Below are positions 1-5,346 of a stretch of DNA of 5,346 nucleotides, in pieces (positions within the stretch are counted from its first letter, which is position 1; each line of letters opens with the position of its first letter). The notes beneath the pieces are model-generated. The model was not told the DNA's origin. It did no database searches and was given only the letters and a program-made list of their open reading frames with translations. The DNA lies in the NCBI GenBank assembly GCA_051647125.1, contig JBOFDP010000090.1, positions 1 to 5,346 of the forward strand. Direction: 5' to 3'. The translations under genes were made by a program, and so were the position numbers. Source of the stretch: JBOFDP01 sp051647125 (GTDB lineage: Bacteria > Bacteroidota > Bacteroidia > Chitinophagales > Chitinophagaceae).

Positions 1-814
1 ACAAGGGTGTTTTGTAAGCACAAATAAGACCTCTTGAAGAGTTGACTATACCTCCAATGCCTTCTTTATTAAAACATACTTTTAAATCTTGAGCATTACC
101 CCCTTGAATACCATAACCAGGTATAAGAAAAAACGTATGTTTTAATATTTTTCGTAATATCGTGGCTTGTTCTTTATGTGTAGCTCCTATTACAGCTCCC
201 ACATTGCTATATCCATATTTACCTATAGTAGATTTTCCCCATTTGGATACCCATTTTCCTATGTATTCAAAAATAGTTTCCCCTGAAGATAAGGTTTTAT
301 CTTGTAATTCATTACTTGAGGGATTAGATGTTTTTACTAGTATGAAAATTCCTTTTCCTTCTTTTGTAAAAGGAATAATTCCGTCAGATCCAAGATATGC
401 ATTGACTGTTAAAAAGTCAGAAGGGAAAGCCTCAAAAGATTTTTTGTTAATTAGTGTTTTTCCTAAAAAAGCTTTTGCATAACAGGAAGCCGTGCTTCCA
501 ATGTCATTACGTTTAGCATCAGCAATAATTATAAGTCCTTTTTGCTTTGCATAAAGTAAAGTATCATAAAAAGTTTTTAATCCCCAATAGCCATACATTT
601 CATAATAGGCTATTTGGATTTTTACAGCAGGTACAAGGTCATGGATGTGGTCAATAATATGTTTGTTAAATTCTAAAATAGCGTTGGCAGCAGTTTTAAG
701 ATCATGAGCTTGTTCTTTTAGTGCTGGAGGCAAATAATCAAAATCAGTATCTAACCCTACACAAGTAGGGTTTTTCATGGATATAATTTTTTCTATTAGA
801 TTATCTATAATCAT
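1..814 (-). CDS. pyrF: Orotidine-5'-phosphate decarboxylase, type 2 (3' end cut by window edge)
   Basis: Decarboxylates OMP to UMP, the last step of de novo pyrimidine synthesis; a cytosolic TIM-barrel enzyme. Translating the minus strand from ATG at 814 gives 271 uninterrupted codons to the window edge. Visible motifs: CVGLDTD (residues 18-24), K65 in AVKIQ, the catalytic block DAKRNDIGST (99-108, with D99, K101 and D104 completing the Lys-Asp-Lys-Asp tetrad), PGYGIQGG (232-239) and the phosphate-binding VNSSRG (257-262). The DAKR-DIGST form and the length of about 270 aa mark the type-2 family rather than the E. coli type; KRND replaces the KRGD I would expect. Family length suggests only a few C-terminal residues are missing. 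A later Met (residue 13) would cut into the N-terminal helix, so 814 is preferred. It follows pyrC by 77 nt on the same strand and is probably the third gene of the pyr cluster, perhaps with its own weak promoter. Confidence 0.95.
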   Translation of the reverse strand, partial: MIIDNLIEKIISMKNPTCVGLDTDFDYLPPALKEQAHDLKTAANAILEFNKHIIDHIHDLVPAVKIQIAYYEMYGYWGLKTFYDTLLYAKQKGLIIIADAKRNDIGSTASCYAKAFLGKTLINKKSFEAFPSDFLTVNAYLGSDGIIPFTKEGKGIFILVKTSNPSSNELQDKTLSSGETIFEYIGKWVSKWGKSTIGKYGYSNVGAVIGATHKEQATILRKILKHTFFLIPGYGIQGGNAQDLKVCFNKEGIGGIVNSSRGLICAYKTPL

Positions 815-829
815 TAGGCGGGGTTTTGG

Positions 830-837
830 CAAATATA
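830..837 (-). promoter_or_regulatory. Possible -7 element upstream of pyrF
   Basis: On the minus strand the pyrC-pyrF gap contains TATATTTG, an exact match to the Bacteroidota -7 consensus TAnnTTTG, ending 15 bases before the pyrF start codon. The nearest upstream TTTG (868-871) is 30 bases away, too far for the usual -33 spacing. A transcript from here would also have a leader of only about 8 nt. It may be chance in AT-rich DNA; no terminator hairpin is seen in the gap, so read-through from pyrC remains the simpler explanation. Confidence 0.2.
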
Positions 838-891
838 AGCAAGGTAATCCTGATTTATATTAATATGCAAATAGTATATATTTTTATATTC

Positions 892-2178
892 TTATCTTTT
901 TGAAGAATGTTGATATTTTATATCTCCGTCTACAATAGTATATGCTATTTCTCCATATACTTTATATCCATGAAAAGGTGTATTTTTTCCTTTAGATAAA
1001 AACATATTTTTATCAATCGTATATTCTTTATTAATATCTGCAATGGTAATATCCGCAACACTTCCTATAGTTAAAGATCCTCCCTCTAAATTAAGAATTT
1101 TTGCAGGGTTTGTACTCATTAATTGGGCAATTTGAGTAAGTGAAAGTATGCCTGCTTTATAGAGGTAGGTAATGCAGAGTGCAAAAGAAGTTTCAATACC
1201 ACTTATTCCGAATGCCGCTAACTGATATTCTATATTTTTCTCATCTTGGTGATGAGGAGCATGATCTGTAGCTATGGCATCAATAGTACCATCTTTTAGA
1301 CCTATCTTGATAGCCTCAATATCTACTTGTTCTCGTAATGGAGGAAACATTTTACTCTGGGTGTTAAAGTTTAAAACTTCTGCATCACTTAGGATAAAGT
1401 AATGAGGGCAGGTTTCTGAAGTTACCTCTACACCACGTAATTTAGCTTCTCTAATAAGTTGTACACCAGTAGCTGTAGATACGTGGCATATGTGTATAGG
1501 TACTTTGAGATTTTCAGCTAATAAAATTTCTCTAGCTATATTAACTTCTTCTGATGCTTTTATAATGCCTTTTAACCCTGTTATGGTACTATTTAATCCT
1601 TCATTTATTACGCCACCATTGGTAAGGTTTTTGTCTTCACAATGAGAAAGGCATTTTAATCCAAAATGATTGGCATATTCCATAGCCAAACGCATCATAA
1701 GAGCATTAGCTACAGGTTTTCCATCGTCGCTGAAAGCGACAGCTCCTGCTTGCTTCATCTTTCCCATTTCTGTAAGTTGTTCTCCCATAGAGTTTAGTGT
1801 AATAGCACCTATGGGATGCACTTTTAGTAAGCCTACTTGTTGGGCAATATGCCTAATATAAGATACGATAATATGATTGTCTATAACAGGGTTTGTATTG
1901 GGCATACAACATACTTGGGTAAATCCACCTTTAACAGCAGCTTTACTTCCACTTTCAATATCTTCTTTATATTCAAATCCGGGTTCACGAAAATGTACAT
2001 GTATGTCAATAAGTCCGGGGAAAATATGTAGCCCTTTAGCATTTATAACTTGTTCTACTGGCTCTATTTCTAAGGCAGTACCTATATTTTTTATTTTCCT
2101 ATTTTCTATCAATATATCAGATTCCTTAACTTCATTAGGGAATATAACAGTACCGTTTTTTATGAGCATAGTATTCAT
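892..2178 (-). CDS. pyrC: Dihydroorotase, class I
   Basis: Zinc enzyme that interconverts carbamoyl-aspartate and dihydroorotate, the third step of UMP synthesis; cytosolic, amidohydrolase superfamily. The 428-aa length fits class-I enzymes. Motifs in order: DIHVHFREPG (58-67; metal ligands H60 and H62, substrate residue R64), CMPNTNP (91-97; N94), AFSDDG (148-153; the Asp pair that supplies the metal-bridging Asp in class I instead of a carboxylated Lys), SHCED (178-182; H179), CHVST (231-235; H232), SETCPHY (254-260) and ATDHAPH (303-309; catalytic D305). All ligands are present, so this should be an active enzyme and not one of the inactive dihydroorotase-like partners known from some ATCase complexes. 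The loop KMFPPLR (276-282) has Phe where I would expect Asn. The start at 2178 (MNTMLIKNG) is the first ATG after the pyrB stop; ATG three codons later is an alternative. It lies 12 nt downstream of pyrB, so co-transcription and translational coupling are likely. Confidence 0.96.
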   Translation of the reverse strand: MNTMLIKNGTVIFPNEVKESDILIENRKIKNIGTALEIEPVEQVINAKGLHIFPGLIDIHVHFREPGFEYKEDIESGSKAAVKGGFTQVCCMPNTNPVIDNHIIVSYIRHIAQQVGLLKVHPIGAITLNSMGEQLTEMGKMKQAGAVAFSDDGKPVANALMMRLAMEYANHFGLKCLSHCEDKNLTNGGVINEGLNSTITGLKGIIKASEEVNIAREILLAENLKVPIHICHVSTATGVQLIREAKLRGVEVTSETCPHYFILSDAEVLNFNTQSKMFPPLREQVDIEAIKIGLKDGTIDAIATDHAPHHQDEKNIEYQLAAFGISGIETSFALCITYLYKAGILSLTQIAQLMSTNPAKILNLEGGSLTIGSVADITIADINKEYTIDKNMFLSKGKNTPFHGYKVYGEIAYTIVDGDIKYQHSSKR

Positions 2179-2190
2179 AGCTAATTATTT

Positions 2191-3111
2191 TTAAGTTTGT
2201 GGTTGTATTAGTAAAGATAACAATGCCATTCTTACCGCAATTCCATTAAGTACTTGTTCGTTGATTTTGCTATTATGATGATCTATTACTTCAGAGGTCA
2301 TTTCAACGCCTCTATTTACTGGTCCAGGATGCATAATGAGTGCATTTTTCTTTGCATATTTTAAAACTAATTTATTGATACCATAAAACTGGTGATATTC
2401 AGATAGAGAGGGGAATGCTCCTCCTTGTTGTCGTTCTAACTGTATGCGTAGCCCCATGACGACATCCGCTCCTTCCAAAGCTTCTTCTCGCGTTTTGGTA
2501 ATGGTAGCCCCAAGTGTTTCTATTCCTTTAGGAATGAGTGTATGAGGAGCATACATATATACTTTAGCTCCTAATTTTGTCAATCCAAAAAGATTACTTT
2601 TGGCAACACGAGAATGTTTTATATCACCCAAAATAGCTACTTTTAGATTTTTAAAATTGGGAAATTTTTCTCTTATAGTGAGCATATCTAATAATGCTTG
2701 TGTAGGATGTTCATTCATGCCATCTCCAGCATTAATAATAGTAGCTTTTACATTATTTGCTAGTAATGCAGGTGCTCCTGCCATAGGATGCCTAATAACC
2801 AGAGCATCTATTTTCATAACTTCTAAAGTTCGTCCTGTATCAATCAAAGTTTCTCCTTTTTGTACAGAGCTATAAGCTATATTCATAGTGAGCGTACTTC
2901 CACCTAAGTATTTAGTAGCTAGTTCAAAAGATACACGTGTACGTGTAGACTTTTCATAAAATAAGGTAGCTATTGTTTTTCCTTGTAAATGGGATAATTT
3001 TTGAGGACCTTCAGAAAGCATTTTTTTCATACTTGCTGCTTTTTCAAGTATCGTCATGATGTCTGAAGCAGATACATCATATAAACCTAATACATCTTTT
3101 TGTTTTAACAT
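2191..3111 (-). CDS. pyrB: Aspartate carbamoyltransferase, catalytic chain
   Basis: Condenses carbamoyl phosphate with L-aspartate to give carbamoyl-aspartate, the committed step of pyrimidine synthesis; acts as a cytosolic trimer. The 306-aa length is normal. The carbamoyl-phosphate site is KSTRTRVSFE (54-63), with K85 in SVQKGET, R107 in IRHP and HPTQALLD (135-142, H135 and Q138). The aspartate site is HSRVA (166-170, R168) and LRIQLER (221-227, the RxQxER signature separating ATCase from ornithine carbamoyltransferase), followed by HPGPVNRG (261-268). No pyrI-like gene follows; pyrC begins 12 nt downstream, so a regulatory chain, if any, is encoded elsewhere. The ATG at 3111 puts the first helix (LGLYDVSASD) at the usual distance from the N-terminus. 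A candidate promoter lies at 3205-3236, leaving a leader of roughly 85-90 nt, long enough for post-transcriptional control. It is the first gene of the minus-strand cluster. Confidence 0.97.
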   Translation of the reverse strand: MLKQKDVLGLYDVSASDIMTILEKAASMKKMLSEGPQKLSHLQGKTIATLFYEKSTRTRVSFELATKYLGGSTLTMNIAYSSVQKGETLIDTGRTLEVMKIDALVIRHPMAGAPALLANNVKATIINAGDGMNEHPTQALLDMLTIREKFPNFKNLKVAILGDIKHSRVAKSNLFGLTKLGAKVYMYAPHTLIPKGIETLGATITKTREEALEGADVVMGLRIQLERQQGGAFPSLSEYHQFYGINKLVLKYAKKNALIMHPGPVNRGVEMTSEVIDHHNSKINEQVLNGIAVRMALLSLLIQPQT

Positions 3112-3204
3112 GGATAATAGAGAATTTTAAACCTATTGTATTCATAAAAGAGAATAAATGATTTATGTGATTTGAATATCTGAGAAGAACTTGCGACATT
3201 AACA

Positions 3205-3236
3205 CAAAAATAACAAACTCTATGAAATTCTCCAAA
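3205..3236 (-). promoter_or_regulatory. Candidate promoter of the pyrBCF cluster
   Basis: Read on the minus strand: TTTG (3236-3233), 20 bases, then TATTTTTG (3212-3205). This fits the Bacteroidota sigma-ABfr pattern, a TTTG -33 box and a TAnnTTTG -7 box separated by about 20 bases. Transcription would start near 3198-3200, giving a leader of about 87 nt before the pyrB ATG. The leader holds an AT-only inverted repeat (ATAAAT/ATTTAT, 3154-3166) and a 22-codon reading frame overlapping the pyrB start, but no clear terminator or antiterminator. Confidence 0.55.
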
Positions 3237-3256
3237 TAAAAATTTCTAATTTTATA

Positions 3257-3278
3257 AGATTCATTTACATTAGAATCT
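3257..3278. repeat. 6-bp inverted repeat in divergent control region
   Basis: AGATTC (3257-3262) and its exact reverse complement GAATCT (3273-3278) are separated by 10 AT-rich bases. It lies about 20 bp upstream of the pyr -33 box and just beside the palindrome at 3287. Two half-sites with centres 16 bp apart could suit a dimeric regulator, but an AT-rich 255-bp stretch can produce such a repeat by chance. Confidence 0.3.
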
Positions 3279-3286
3279 ACACGCTT

Positions 3287-3298
3287 TCCTTATAAGGA
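3287..3298. repeat. Perfect 12-bp palindrome, possible operator
   Basis: TCCTTATAAGGA reads the same on both strands without a spacer. It sits between the two divergent promoters, its centre about 33 bp upstream of the rightward -7 element. That is roughly 45 bp before the expected rightward start site, a position typical of sites where activators contact RNA polymerase. Which protein binds it, if any, cannot be told from the sequence. Its right half merges into a Shine-Dalgarno-like AAGGAGGT (3294-3301). Confidence 0.35.
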
Positions 3299-3324
3299 GG
3301 TATCTCTAACTTATGAATGGTGAT

Positions 3325-3332
3325 TATATTTG
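3325..3332 (+). promoter_or_regulatory. Candidate -7 element for the rightward envelope genes
   Basis: TATATTTG matches the Bacteroidota -7 consensus TAnnTTTG exactly. A start site near 3338 would leave a leader of about 28 nt before the ATG at 3367, A/T-rich and without a Shine-Dalgarno motif as is common in this phylum. No TTG is found at the -33 distance, so the promoter may be weak or need an activator. A second, poorer match (TATTTTTAC, 3345-3353) lies just downstream. Confidence 0.4.
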
Positions 3333-3366
3333 ATAGAAATATTGTATTTTTACAAAAAAATATTTT

Positions 3367-3660
3367 ATGAATGCTATAGATTACATACAAATTTTGGGGT
3401 ATAGTGCTGCGGCATTAGTTATTATTTCTTTTGTCTATAAACCTTCTCATTACATTATGAGATTAATTAATTCTTTAGGTTGTTTTTTATTTATTTTTTT
3501 TGGGGTATTGATCAATAATGAAAAAAATTATGGAATGCCTATTATTTTAGCTAATGCTACGGTACTTTTTCTAAATTTGATTTATTATTTTTCTGCTAAA
3601 AACAGAGTAAATAATGATGCAAAAGAAAAAAATAAATCCATAAATAATTCTTCTGTATAA
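3367..3660 (+). CDS. Small three-helix membrane protein, YgjV-like
   Basis: A 97-aa protein with three hydrophobic segments at about residues 7-24, 36-51 and 57-75, followed by a charged, Lys/Asn-rich tail (about 77-97) that is probably soluble. The pattern GYSAAALVIISFVYK, then RLINSLGC, then a third helix with an Asn before it (ILANATVLFLNLIYY) resembles the YgjV/inner-membrane protein family, distantly like SemiSWEET (PQ-loop) half-transporters. This is recognition by eye and transport is not demonstrated; similar small proteins have no established function that I know of. The ATG at 3367 is the first in frame and follows a T/A-rich leader downstream of a -7 element. The gene ends 16 nt before the phosphatase reading frame, so the two are probably co-transcribed. 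It looks complete. Confidence 0.8.
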   Translation: MNAIDYIQILGYSAAALVIISFVYKPSHYIMRLINSLGCFLFIFFGVLINNEKNYGMPIILANATVLFLNLIYYFSAKNRVNNDAKEKNKSINNSSV

Positions 3661-3676
3661 TAAAGTTATTGTTATT

Positions 3677-4348
3677 TTGAAAAATATTTTTTTTCAAGAA
3701 CGTGGATTTTTAACTACATTTATTTTATGTTGGATAGTGGGTTTTTGGGTCTGTCTTGGCATAGAGAAGGGAGGAGAAATATTATGGATACAAAAACATT
3801 ATTTTTTATTAGCAAATTGGATATTTACTTTTCTTACCTTAATCATAGAAAATCCTATTTCTGTAATCCTTATTTTTGTGATATTGTTGCTATCCTCCTA
3901 TCAAAATTTTATATTCTTAGTTTTAAATTACGTACTTACAGGAGGTATTATTTTATGTCTTAAAGAATATTTCCAGCATGATCGTCCATTTCTATTTTTT
4001 TCAAAAATCCAAATTACATTAAATTATTTAACATATATAGATCCCTTACTTTTAGTTAGTTTTCCTTCAGGGCATTCGGAGGCTGCTATTGTTTTTGGTT
4101 TTACCCTAAGCCTCATAGTACGTAAGCAAATTTATAAAATTATTATTGCAGCAATAGCTATTTGTGCATGTTTTTCTAGAGTGTATTTGATGCAACATTT
4201 CCTACAAGATATTCTTGCAGGTAGTTTATTAGGTGCTATGATGAGTATGGTTTGGCTTTATTTATATCGTATATCTTTTTCTAATAAAATAGCTGATGTT
4301 GGATTATGGCATACATTACGACAATTTAAAAAGAGGTATGAGACATAA
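3677..4348 (+). CDS. PAP2-family membrane phosphatase (TTG start)
   Basis: A 223-aa integral membrane protein of the type-2 phosphatidic acid phosphatase family. These enzymes remove phosphate from lipid phosphates such as undecaprenyl diphosphate, phosphatidylglycerol phosphate or lipid A on the outer face of the inner membrane. All three signature blocks are present: KEYFQHDRP (96-104), PSGH (130-133) and SRVYLMQHFLQD (167-178), with H174 the expected nucleophile, H133 the acid/base residue and D178 its helper. About six hydrophobic segments (approx. 13-30, 44-58, 61-75, 78-95, 136-165, 180-197) match the usual topology. There is no ATG before the first signature block; the frame begins at TTG (3677), giving an N-terminus of normal length, so TTG is taken as start. 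It follows the small membrane gene by 16 nt and its last 11 nt overlap the DUF1460 gene. The substrate cannot be told; undecaprenyl diphosphate recycling is one possibility given the neighbour, and LpxE/LpxF-like lipid A phosphatase is another. Confidence 0.88.
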   Translation: MKNIFFQERGFLTTFILCWIVGFWVCLGIEKGGEILWIQKHYFLLANWIFTFLTLIIENPISVILIFVILLLSSYQNFIFLVLNYVLTGGIILCLKEYFQHDRPFLFFSKIQITLNYLTYIDPLLLVSFPSGHSEAAIVFGFTLSLIVRKQIYKIIIAAIAICACFSRVYLMQHFLQDILAGSLLGAMMSMVWLYLYRISFSNKIADVGLWHTLRQFKKRYET

Positions 4349-5171
4349 AATTATTTTTATGATTTTATTTGTAGGATTTGCAAAAATAGGTTTTTCTCAA
4401 AACCATTGCTCAAATCAAGATAGTGTCATTTTTAAGCATTATATACACCATAGAAGCTTGCAGAAGCCAGAAAATTTATTGTCATATACGATAACATATT
4501 TTTTGAATACTCCTTATGTCTCTAATACATTAGAGGTTTATAGTAAAGAAAAATTAGTGGTGAATTTGCACGAATTAGATTGTGTTACGTATGTAGAAAA
4601 TGTGCTGTCATTATTGCTACTTACAGAGAAGGAAAATAGTTTTTTCACTTTTGAAAATAATTTAAAAAATTTGCGATACCGAGATGGTTTAATACAAGGA
4701 TATTTATCTCGATTACATTATTTTGTAGATTGGCTACAAGACAATGAAAATAAAGGGATATTAAAAAACATGACACTTTCTATGAATGGTATTCCATATA
4801 AAATAAACCTATTTTCTATGTCTATAGATAGTCAAAATAGTTTACTAAAAAAATATCCCGAATCTGTAGACTCTATGAAAAAATTAGAGTATACACTTAA
4901 TCAGCAATCTTTTTATTATATTCCAAATAAAGAAGTGAAAAAAATAATATCACAGATACAAACAGGTGATATTATTGCATTTTGTACCAACCTTAAAGGA
5001 TTGGATGTTGCTCATCTTGGTTTGGCTTTATGGAAAAAAGATACCTTGAATATAGTTCATGCTTCTTCTTCTCAAAAGAAAGTGGTATCCAATAGATTTT
5101 TAAACTATTTGTTTTCTATCAAACACGTTATCGGAATTATAGTAGCAAGAAGAATAAATTATAAAAATTAA
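4338..5171 (+). CDS. Secreted DUF1460 protein, putative NlpC/P60-like peptidoglycan amidase
   Basis: A 277-aa exported protein of the DUF1460 (N-acetylmuramoyl-L-alanine amidase-like) family, a Cys-His papain-like fold expected to cut peptidoglycan stem peptides or amide bonds in the periplasm. Starting at ATG 4338, residues 1-20 form a signal peptide: RHK, a hydrophobic core, then GFSQ with likely cleavage before Q21. Family hallmarks follow: NTPYVSNTLE (57-66), LDCVTYVENVL (80-90; nucleophile C82), RYRDG (113-117), SRLHYFVDWL (124-133), GDIIAF (210-215), DVAHLGLA (223-230; H226) and VHASS (240-244; H241). Length is normal and the catalytic Cys and both His are present, so the enzyme should be active. 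The frame is open back to an ATG at 4296, but that would bury the signal peptide behind 14 residues, so 4338 is chosen. It overlaps the phosphatase gene by 11 nt, suggesting translational coupling; AAGAGG lies right before the start. No signal-peptidase II lipobox is visible. Confidence 0.88.
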   Translation: MRHKIIFMILFVGFAKIGFSQNHCSNQDSVIFKHYIHHRSLQKPENLLSYTITYFLNTPYVSNTLEVYSKEKLVVNLHELDCVTYVENVLSLLLLTEKENSFFTFENNLKNLRYRDGLIQGYLSRLHYFVDWLQDNENKGILKNMTLSMNGIPYKINLFSMSIDSQNSLLKKYPESVDSMKKLEYTLNQQSFYYIPNKEVKKIISQIQTGDIIAFCTNLKGLDVAHLGLALWKKDTLNIVHASSSQKKVVSNRFLNYLFSIKHVIGIIVARRINYKN

Positions 5172-5346
5172 CTTTATAACTGTATGAATATGTTCAATAC
5201 CACAATAATCAATTATCTTTATTTAATTTTAAAAATATAGCTTTTGGATAGTTAGGGCTGTTCTGATAGCTTTCCATTCTGTTGGGTTAAATGTGTTTTG
5301 AGGGATGTATGTTGATACTCAGACGGTAGCCCTCTTACTTATATTA
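5172..5346. other. Gene-poor right edge with higher-GC segment
   Basis: The first ~65 bases are AT-rich, with no convincing terminator hairpin behind the DUF1460 gene. From about 5241 the composition changes to about 41% G+C (hand count over 100 bases). On the minus strand one frame reads through to the edge with a single TGA (5319-5321) before ending at TAA (5229-5231); it contains NPTEWKAIRTALTIQKLYF, which looks protein-like but has no start codon. On the plus strand ATG at 5305 opens a frame (MYVDTQTVALLLIL) that leaves the window and could be the beginning of the next gene. Neither can be called a gene from what is visible. Confidence 0.4.
5254..5333. repeat. 6-bp inverted repeat framing the higher-GC edge segment
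   Basis: AGGGCT (5254-5259) and AGCCCT (5328-5333) are exact reverse complements 68 bases apart. In RNA of the plus strand, three further wobble pairs (G-U, U-G, U-G) would extend the stem inward to 9 pairs. This could be the closing helix of a structured RNA or the arms of a small element, or chance. No RNA family is recognised. Confidence 0.2.

Noticed and set aside
162..482. Plus-strand open frame of 106 codons
   Set aside because: It lies wholly opposite pyrF, which shows clear family motifs, and its own translation shows no recognisable family or domain.
1670..2194. Three plus-strand open frames of 63-105 codons
   Set aside because: They are antisense to pyrC, whose motifs span the same stretch; two of them overlap each other in different frames, as shadows do.
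2600..2875. Plus-strand open frame of 91 codons
   Set aside because: Antisense to pyrB, covering its HPTQALLD region; no independent support.
3154..3166. Inverted repeat ATAAAT/ATTTAT in the pyrB leader
   Set aside because: Composed only of A and T in the stem, weak and expected by chance in such AT-rich DNA; no T-run makes it a terminator.
3280..3305. tRNA-anticodon-like arm: loop CTTATAA flanked by CTTTC and GGAGG
   Set aside because: No acceptor stem, T-arm or D-arm can be found around it, and the pairing needs two G-U wobbles; it is explained by the palindrome.
3727..3963. Plus-strand open frame of 78 codons
   Set aside because: Same strand but another register inside the PAP2 phosphatase gene, which has all signature residues.
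4296..4337. 14-codon N-terminal extension of the DUF1460 protein from ATG 4296
   Set aside because: It would place polar residues before the signal peptide and lengthen the overlap with the phosphatase gene; ATG 4338 gives a standard signal peptide.
5229..5345. TGA read as tryptophan to join the edge frame
   Set aside because: Nothing else in the window suggests a changed genetic code; the stop is better explained as decay or a non-coding frame.

Overview
This window most likely comes from a low-GC member of the Bacteroidota, roughly one-third G+C by eye. Four things point that way. One protein has a DUF1460 amidase-like domain. The OMP decarboxylase is of the type-2 family. There are exact matches to the Bacteroidota -7 promoter element TAnnTTTG, one of them with a TTTG -33 box 20 bases upstream. 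Most start codons are preceded by A/T-rich sequence without a Shine-Dalgarno motif. The genus cannot be told from the sequence alone.

Left part (1-3111, minus strand): a pyrimidine biosynthesis cluster transcribed in the order pyrB, pyrC, pyrF. These encode aspartate carbamoyltransferase, class-I dihydroorotase and orotidine-5'-phosphate decarboxylase, i.e. UMP pathway steps 2, 3 and 6. pyrB and pyrC are 12 nt apart. pyrF follows after a 77-nt gap and runs off the left edge, lacking probably only its last residues. All key catalytic residues of the three enzymes are visible. Neither pyrI (ATCase regulatory chain) nor pyrR lies beside them.

Middle (3112-3366): a 255-bp divergent control region. 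It holds a good candidate promoter for the pyr cluster (TTTG-N20-TATTTTTG), a -7 element for the rightward genes, a perfect 12-bp palindrome and a 6-bp inverted repeat. It also holds an isolated full-length Shine-Dalgarno sequence with no obvious gene behind it.

Right part (3367-5171, plus strand): three tightly packed genes for envelope proteins. They are a 97-aa membrane protein resembling the YgjV family, a PAP2-type membrane phosphatase that appears to start at TTG, and a secreted DUF1460 (NlpC/P60-like) putative peptidoglycan amidase whose start overlaps the phosphatase by 11 nt. A link between lipid-carrier dephosphorylation and peptidoglycan remodelling is a reasonable inference but is not shown by the sequence.

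Right edge (5172-5346): no confident gene. The last ~100 bp are richer in G+C (about 41% by hand count) and carry short, stop-interrupted reading frames on the minus strand and an ATG-started frame on the plus strand that leaves the window. It may be the end of a decayed gene or the start of the next one.

No RNA genes, CRISPR arrays or complete mobile elements were found.
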